Shown: piece after piece, positions 6,835 through 10,000 of the stretch | Position numbering within the stretch: position 1 is the stretch's first letter | Layout: each line of letters opens with the position of its first letter | Made by a program: the position numbers and the translations under genes | NCBI GenBank assembly: GCA_020217035.1 | Contig: JAIWOG010000235.1 | Coordinates: forward strand, 1 to 10,000 | DNA length: 10,000 nt | From: Magnetospirillum sp. | GTDB lineage: Bacteria; Pseudomonadota; Alphaproteobacteria; Rhodospirillales; Magnetospirillaceae | Direction of reading: 5' to 3' | The notes under the pieces: generated by a model | What the model saw: only the letters and a program-made list of their open reading frames with translations | Told to the model about the DNA's origin: nothing | Database searches by the model: none

Positions 6835-7692
6835 ATGAATTACGCCAATCCGGATGCCCTTGTTTCGACCCAATGGCTTGCCGACCACCTGAAGGCTCCG
6901 GATGTAAGGATCGTTGACGCCAGCTGGTTCCCGCCCAGCGCCAACCGCCAACCGCGCGAGGAATACGAGGCCGAGCACATCCCCGGCGCGGTCTATTTCG
7001 ACATCGACGAGATCGCCGACAGCGCCAGCGGCTTGCCCCACATGCTGCCGGCACCGGAAAAGTTCGCCTCCAAGGTGCGCAAGCTGGGCCTGGGCAACGG
7101 CAACAAGGTGGTGGTCTATGACAGCACCGGTTTCGGCAGCGCCGCCGCCCGCGTGTGGTGGATGTTCCGGGTGTTCGGCCATCGCGACGTCTGCCTGCTG
7201 GATGGCGGCCTGCCCAAGTGGCTGCGCGAACAACGCGCCACCGAGGATTTGCCGCCCATGCCGCGCGACCGCCACTTCATCCCCCATGTCAACCAGACCC
7301 TGGTGCGCGACTACACCCAGATGCTGGCCAATATCCAGTCGGGCCGCGAACAGGTCGTCGACGCCCGCGCCGCCGGGAGATTCAAGGGCACCGACCCGGA
7401 ACCGTGGCCGGTGAAGAAGGTCGGCCACATGCCCGGCGCCTTGAACGTGCCGGTGGCAAGCCTGATCGACGAACGCGAACGCACCATGAAGCCGGCCGCC
7501 GAGTTGAAGGCCATCTTCGACGCCGCCGGCCTGGACATGTCCAAGCCCACCACCGCCACCTGCGGCTCGGGCGTCACCGCCTGCGTCGTCGCCCTGGGCC
7601 TGTACCTGATGGGCCATAAGGACGTGGCCGTCTATGACGGCTCGTGGTCGGAATGGGGCAACAAGGACGACGCCCCGGTGGTCCAGGGGTGA
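6835..7692 (+). CDS. sseA: 3-mercaptopyruvate sulfurtransferase SseA
   Basis: SseA moves sulfur from 3-mercaptopyruvate to an acceptor such as cyanide or thioredoxin, via a cysteine persulfide. The 285-residue product has the usual two rhodanese domains. The inactive N-terminal one (about 10-135) contains EHIPGAVYFDID and YDSTGFGSAAARVWW. The catalytic C-terminal one (about 160-280) contains VDARAAGRF and GHMPGALNVP, then the active loop CGSGVTAC starting at C243. The CGSGVTA loop, rather than CRKGVTA, assigns it to mercaptopyruvate rather than thiosulfate as donor. The start follows AAAGGAAA (6818-6825) and gives the family N-terminus; the frame is open to 6727 but the extra residues are not family-like. 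It lies 25 bases after the cysteine synthase, with no terminator between, so co-transcription is likely and metabolically sensible. Confidence 0.95.
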   Translation: MNYANPDALVSTQWLADHLKAPDVRIVDASWFPPSANRQPREEYEAEHIPGAVYFDIDEIADSASGLPHMLPAPEKFASKVRKLGLGNGNKVVVYDSTGFGSAAARVWWMFRVFGHRDVCLLDGGLPKWLREQRATEDLPPMPRDRHFIPHVNQTLVRDYTQMLANIQSGREQVVDARAAGRFKGTDPEPWPVKKVGHMPGALNVPVASLIDERERTMKPAAELKAIFDAAGLDMSKPTTATCGSGVTACVVALGLYLMGHKDVAVYDGSWSEWGNKDDAPVVQG

Positions 7693-7699
7693 AGCGGCT

Positions 7700-7731
7700 C
7701 GCCATCCGCGTTGGACGAAGCGCGGATGGCG
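7700..7731. terminator. Hairpin between convergent sseA and araC genes
   Basis: A perfect 11-bp stem, CGCCATCCGCG (7700-7710) and CGCGGATGGCG (7721-7731), closes a 10-base loop. It lies exactly in the 40-base gap between the two convergent stops. It has no T-tract on either strand, so it is not a classic intrinsic terminator. It may act as a bidirectional, partly Rho-assisted terminator or as a 3'-end stabiliser for both mRNAs. Confidence 0.6.
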
Positions 7732-7732
7732 C

Positions 7733-8692
7733 CTATCCCCGCCTGCGCACCTGGCTAGGCGACAGGCCGAACTGGCGCTTGAACGCCGTGGCGAAGTTGG
7801 CCGACGAGCCATAGCCGGCGTTCAGCGCCACCTCGGTGACGCTGTGATGGCCGGATTCCAAAGCCTGGCGGGCCTGTTCCAGACGCCGCACCCGGGCGAA
7901 TTCCAGCACCGACGTGCCATGGGCGGCATGAAACAGCCGTTGCAGGGCGCTGACGCTCATCCCTGCCGCCTGGGCCACCTGGTCCACATGCAGGCGGCAA
8001 TCACTGTTGCCATCGATGTAATCGCACGCCCGGCGCAGCCGGATAAGGTCACGACTGCCAACCCGCCCCGGATGCACGTTGTCGGCCCATTCGCGTAACA
8101 CCTCGCCGACGAATTCCAAGGCCAGGGTTTCGCGGTACAATCCTTCCAGGAACGGCATGTCGGGCGACGGGTTCAAAAGCCGCATGGCCAGTTCCGCCTG
8201 ACGCCGGCTGGGGGTCCAGGTGCGCAGGCTCAGATGGTCGCCGACCAGCGCCGCCAGACGCTTGGCCTCGGGCCAGTCTTCGGCTTCCAGCCAGCCCTGG
8301 GGGATGTTGACATTGACCTTGCGCACCCGTTGACCACGCAGGCCCCGGCGCTCGAACAGGTCGGGCTCGGTGCTGGTCAGGGCGAAGGCGTGCGGCAAGG
8401 TGACGCCTTGCCCCAAGGCGATGGCCCGCCCGCCCAAGGATACAGACGCCCCGCCTTCCAGGAACAATCCCAAGGTGGTGCCCGGCTGTGACGCGACCTG
8501 GGTCACCATGTTGTGGACGTCCACCGAATCGGTGGCATGCAAGCGCAATCCCGAACGCAGACCCATGGTGCAGAAACGGCCTTGCAAGGCGACGTCGTCC
8601 GGCCGGATCACCGGGGCGACCACCTTGAAGCTGTCCGCCCGGTTCATGGCCTGGATGTCTTGGAAGCGAATGAGCTGTGGCGCGGCGTTCAT
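7733..8692 (-). CDS. AraC-family transcriptional regulator, PchR-like
   Basis: This 319-residue regulator has a C-terminal AraC/XylS DNA-binding domain (about 218-319). Its first helix-turn-helix is around 236-255 (VDQVAQAAGMSVSALQRLFH), and the second around 284-312 includes EVALNAGYGSSANFATAFKR and FGLSPSQVR. The N-terminal 200 residues form a sensor domain with GLFLEGGASVSLGGR (74-88) and KVNVNIPQGWLE (125-136). These resemble PchR-type regulators that sense ferric siderophores. It is divergent from a TonB receptor with a 224-base gap, the standard layout for a regulator activating its cognate uptake gene. ATG at 8692 is chosen because AGGAG lies about six bases upstream on the minus strand; the frame extends to 8806 but the extra 38 residues are Arg-rich and not family-like. 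The ligand is inferred, not shown. Confidence 0.92.
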   Translation of the reverse strand: MNAAPQLIRFQDIQAMNRADSFKVVAPVIRPDDVALQGRFCTMGLRSGLRLHATDSVDVHNMVTQVASQPGTTLGLFLEGGASVSLGGRAIALGQGVTLPHAFALTSTEPDLFERRGLRGQRVRKVNVNIPQGWLEAEDWPEAKRLAALVGDHLSLRTWTPSRRQAELAMRLLNPSPDMPFLEGLYRETLALEFVGEVLREWADNVHPGRVGSRDLIRLRRACDYIDGNSDCRLHVDQVAQAAGMSVSALQRLFHAAHGTSVLEFARVRRLEQARQALESGHHSVTEVALNAGYGSSANFATAFKRQFGLSPSQVRRRG

Positions 8693-8766
8693 GTTTGCTC
8701 CTTGCGTTTCGACCTTATCCCTCCTGGCCGCTTCCTCGTTTTGACCGTGGCGCAAACAAATTCGAA

Positions 8767-8775
8767 TGCGTCGCA
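8767..8775. repeat. Palindrome TGCGTCGCA, copy 1 (candidate operator)
   Basis: The 9-base palindrome TGCG-T-CGCA is directly preceded by another, ATTCGAAT (8760-8767). It lies in the araC leader. On the minus strand it sits some 20 bases downstream of a TATAAA (complement of 8798-8803) that could be the regulator's -10 box. An identical copy occurs 79 bases away. Confidence 0.45.
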
Positions 8776-8790
8776 AAAGCACAGTTTCTT

Positions 8791-8814
8791 TGCAGGCTTT
8801 ATACAAAGTGCAGG
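8791..8814 (+). repeat. Direct repeat TGCAGG in the divergent control region
   Basis: TGCAGG occurs at 8791-8796 and again at 8809-8814, 18 bases apart, flanking the near-palindrome CTTTATACAAAG (8797-8808). AraC-family activators often bind pairs of direct half-sites, but the spacing is not the usual 21 bases. The repeat is short enough to be chance. Confidence 0.25.
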
Positions 8815-8832
8815 TTGATACCTTGAACCGCC

Positions 8833-8861
8833 TTGTTTTTGAGAGTGCGTCGCATTATTAG
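8833..8861 (+). promoter_or_regulatory. Candidate promoter of the TonB receptor with embedded operator
   Basis: TTGTTT (8833-8838) and TATTAG (8856-8861) are 17 bases apart. The second TGCGTCGCA palindrome (8846-8854) sits within the spacer. A regulator bound there would directly control RNA polymerase. The adjacent GCATTATTAGCAT is AT-rich and only loosely Fur-box-like. Matches to consensus are modest, so this is a proposal. Confidence 0.35.
8846..8854. repeat. Palindrome TGCGTCGCA, copy 2 (candidate operator)
   Basis: This is an exact second copy of the 9-base palindrome found at 8767-8775. It lies between the candidate -35 and -10 boxes of the TonB receptor and some 63 bases before its start codon. 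Confidence 0.45.
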
Positions 8862-8916
8862 CATACGCGCCGCGCCGGGTCCAGCCCGCACGGCCACCAA
8901 GAAAGGATCCTGAAGC

Positions 8917-10000
8917 ATGAACAGTTCCTCTTCGCTCCGCCTGACTGGCAAGGCCGCCCTGCTGGCGACCACCATGCTGGTGGGCGCCGCGTCGCCGGCC
9001 CTGGCCCAGCAAGTCATCGAACTGTCTCCGGTGGAAGTGGAAGGCAAGGCGCCGCGCGCCGTCGAGACCACCAGCCAGATCGACCAGGCCGAGATCGATA
9101 AGGAAGAGCCCAAGGATCTGCGGCAATTGTTCCGCCAGGACCCGGCGGTGATGGTCAGCGGCGGCTCGTCCGCCGCGCAGAAATTCTATGTGCACGGCAT
9201 CGAACAGAGCAATCTGAACGTCAGCGTCGATGGCGCCACCCAGCGCAGCAACATCTGGCACCACAACGGCTCGATGACCCTGGACCCGATGTTCCTGAAA
9301 TCGGTGCAGGTGGAAGCGGGTGTCGCCCCCGCCGACGCCGGCCCGGGGGCCTTGGCCGGCGCGGTGCAGATGGAAACCAAGGACGCCAAGGACATGCTGC
9401 TGCCCGGCCAGGACATGGGCGCCACCTTGATGGCCAGCTACAACACCAACAGCCAAAGCTTCCGCACCACCGGCGCCGCCTATGGCGCCCAGGACGGGTT
9501 CGAGGTGTTGGGCATCCTGACCCGCAACATGGGCGAGAACTACATCAACGGCGACGGCAACGGCGAACCCGGAACCAAGGACCATCTGCAAAGCGGTCTG
9601 GCCAAGCTGGCCTATGAAAATGCCGGAGGCCATCGTTTCGGCGTTTCCGGCGAATATGCCGACGACAACGCGGTGCGCCGCATGCGTCCCAACCTGGGCG
9701 AGGTCACCCAGGGCACCGGCCGGTTGCTGAACACCACCCACGCCACCCGCCTGACCACTGGCATCAGCTACGAAACCACGGCGCCCACCCATACCTACGA
9801 CCCCAAGGTCAACCTGTATTACAACAGGGTCGGTCTACAACGCCCCAACGACACCAACCAGACCGCGGTGGCGTCGGGCGTGTTCAATTCCAACATCGAA
9901 ACCATGGGTCTGAAGGCGCAGAACACCTTCGCCATTCCCAGCGGCAAGCTGACCGCCGGCATCGATTTCGAGAACACCGACGCCTTCGTCCGCCGCTATC
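8917..10000 (+). CDS. TonB-dependent outer-membrane receptor (5' part; heme/siderophore-type)
   Basis: The first 361 residues are present and the frame runs off the right edge. A signal peptide with a hydrophobic core (13-25) ends in PALA, with cleavage expected after A30. IELSPVEVEG (34-43) is a likely TonB box for energy coupling to TonB-ExbB-ExbD. The plug domain (about 48-160) contains LRQLFRQDPAVMV, NLNVSVDGATQ, LDPMFLKSVQVEAG and GALAGAVQMETKDAKDML. The METKDAKD element recalls heme/hemoglobin-receptor-type plugs, but the substrate is not fixed. The usual 'RG' at the plug core reads VHGIEQ (92-97), with His replacing Arg, and a HHNGS motif follows (115-119). Barrel strands begin near residue 165. 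AAAGGA (8902-8907) lies 9 bases before ATG 8917. The divergent AraC regulator probably controls it. Confidence 0.93.
   Translation, partial: MNSSSSLRLTGKAALLATTMLVGAASPALAQQVIELSPVEVEGKAPRAVETTSQIDQAEIDKEEPKDLRQLFRQDPAVMVSGGSSAAQKFYVHGIEQSNLNVSVDGATQRSNIWHHNGSMTLDPMFLKSVQVEAGVAPADAGPGALAGAVQMETKDAKDMLLPGQDMGATLMASYNTNSQSFRTTGAAYGAQDGFEVLGILTRNMGENYINGDGNGEPGTKDHLQSGLAKLAYENAGGHRFGVSGEYADDNAVRRMRPNLGEVTQGTGRLLNTTHATRLTTGISYETTAPTHTYDPKVNLYYNRVGLQRPNDTNQTAVASGVFNSNIETMGLKAQNTFAIPSGKLTAGIDFENTDAFVRRY

Noticed and set aside
5760..6836. 358-residue minus-strand open frame antisense to the cysteine synthase
   Set aside because: It is exactly opposite a complete PLP enzyme and has no recognisable fold. 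This is a usual effect of third-position GC bias.
8693..8806. N-terminal extension of the AraC regulator to an upstream ATG at 8806
   Set aside because: The extra 38 residues are Arg-rich and precede a good AGGAG-ATG start at 8692. The extension would also run through the candidate operator and leader.
8841..8870. Fur box near GCATTATTAGCATACGC
   Set aside because: It only loosely resembles the GATAAT-type Fur consensus, and the inverted symmetry is poor apart from GCGT/ACGC ends. I do not call it a Fur site.
8689..9792. 367-residue minus-strand open frame antisense to the TonB receptor, reaching over the divergent control region
   Set aside because: It is antisense to an intact signal peptide, TonB box and plug, and would cover the araC leader. 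Its Gly/Ala/His-rich translation has no family resemblance.
1..10000. CRISPR arrays, IS elements, tRNA/rRNA genes, toxin-antitoxin or phage-defence cassettes
   Set aside because: I looked for regularly spaced repeats, transposase motifs, terminal inverted repeats and cloverleaf-like sequences and saw none. The gene content is metabolic, transport and envelope-related.

Overview
The window is GC-rich chromosomal DNA, densely packed, with strong G/C preference at third codon positions. It most resembles an alphaproteobacterium, plausibly the Rhodospirillales/Magnetospirillum group. This rests on composition and on the flavour of the proteins (ActP-type permease, UppP, alphaproteobacterial-type cysteine synthase, PchR-like AraC regulator with a TonB receptor). 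No marker gene fixes the taxon. I see no rRNA, tRNA, insertion sequence, prophage or CRISPR array. The longest stretch without a gene is about 224 bases (8693-8916).

Layout from left to right. (1) The 3' end of an acetate/solute:cation symporter (1-660) is closed by a strong intrinsic terminator (691-724). (2) A small VOC/glyoxalase-like gene (735-1340) meets uppP (1337-2134, minus strand) tail to tail, with a 4-base overlap of the two coding regions. (3) Divergent from uppP is a large polytopic membrane protein of GT-C glycosyltransferase type (2260-3849). (4) A probable three-gene unit follows: an orphan ParA-type ATPase (3924-4565), a CopD-family four-helix membrane protein (4583-5053) and a NudF-type Nudix hydrolase (5055-5669), ended by an intrinsic terminator (5688-5715). 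(5) An AT-rich control region leads into a sulfur pair: a cysteine synthase (5805-6809) and 3-mercaptopyruvate sulfurtransferase sseA (6835-7692). (6) A perfect 11-bp hairpin (7700-7731) separates sseA from a convergent AraC-family regulator (minus strand, 7733-8692). That regulator is divergent from a TonB-dependent outer-membrane receptor (8917 to beyond the window end).

Functional links. The cysteine synthase and SseA form a natural pair, since cysteine transamination gives mercaptopyruvate, the SseA substrate. UppP recycles undecaprenyl phosphate, the lipid that many GT-C enzymes use as sugar carrier, so its divergent pairing with the GT-C-like gene may be meaningful. The AraC regulator and TonB receptor look like a self-contained iron/heme/siderophore uptake module: the same 9-base palindrome occurs twice in their shared intergenic region, once inside a candidate receptor promoter.

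I found no clearly new multi-gene system. The items most worth a second look are the duplicated palindrome at the araC/TonB locus, the unusual Asn-loop of the cysteine synthase with its AT-rich dyad-bearing leader, the orphan ParA in a three-gene unit, and the Trp/Cys-rich tail of the GT-C-like protein.
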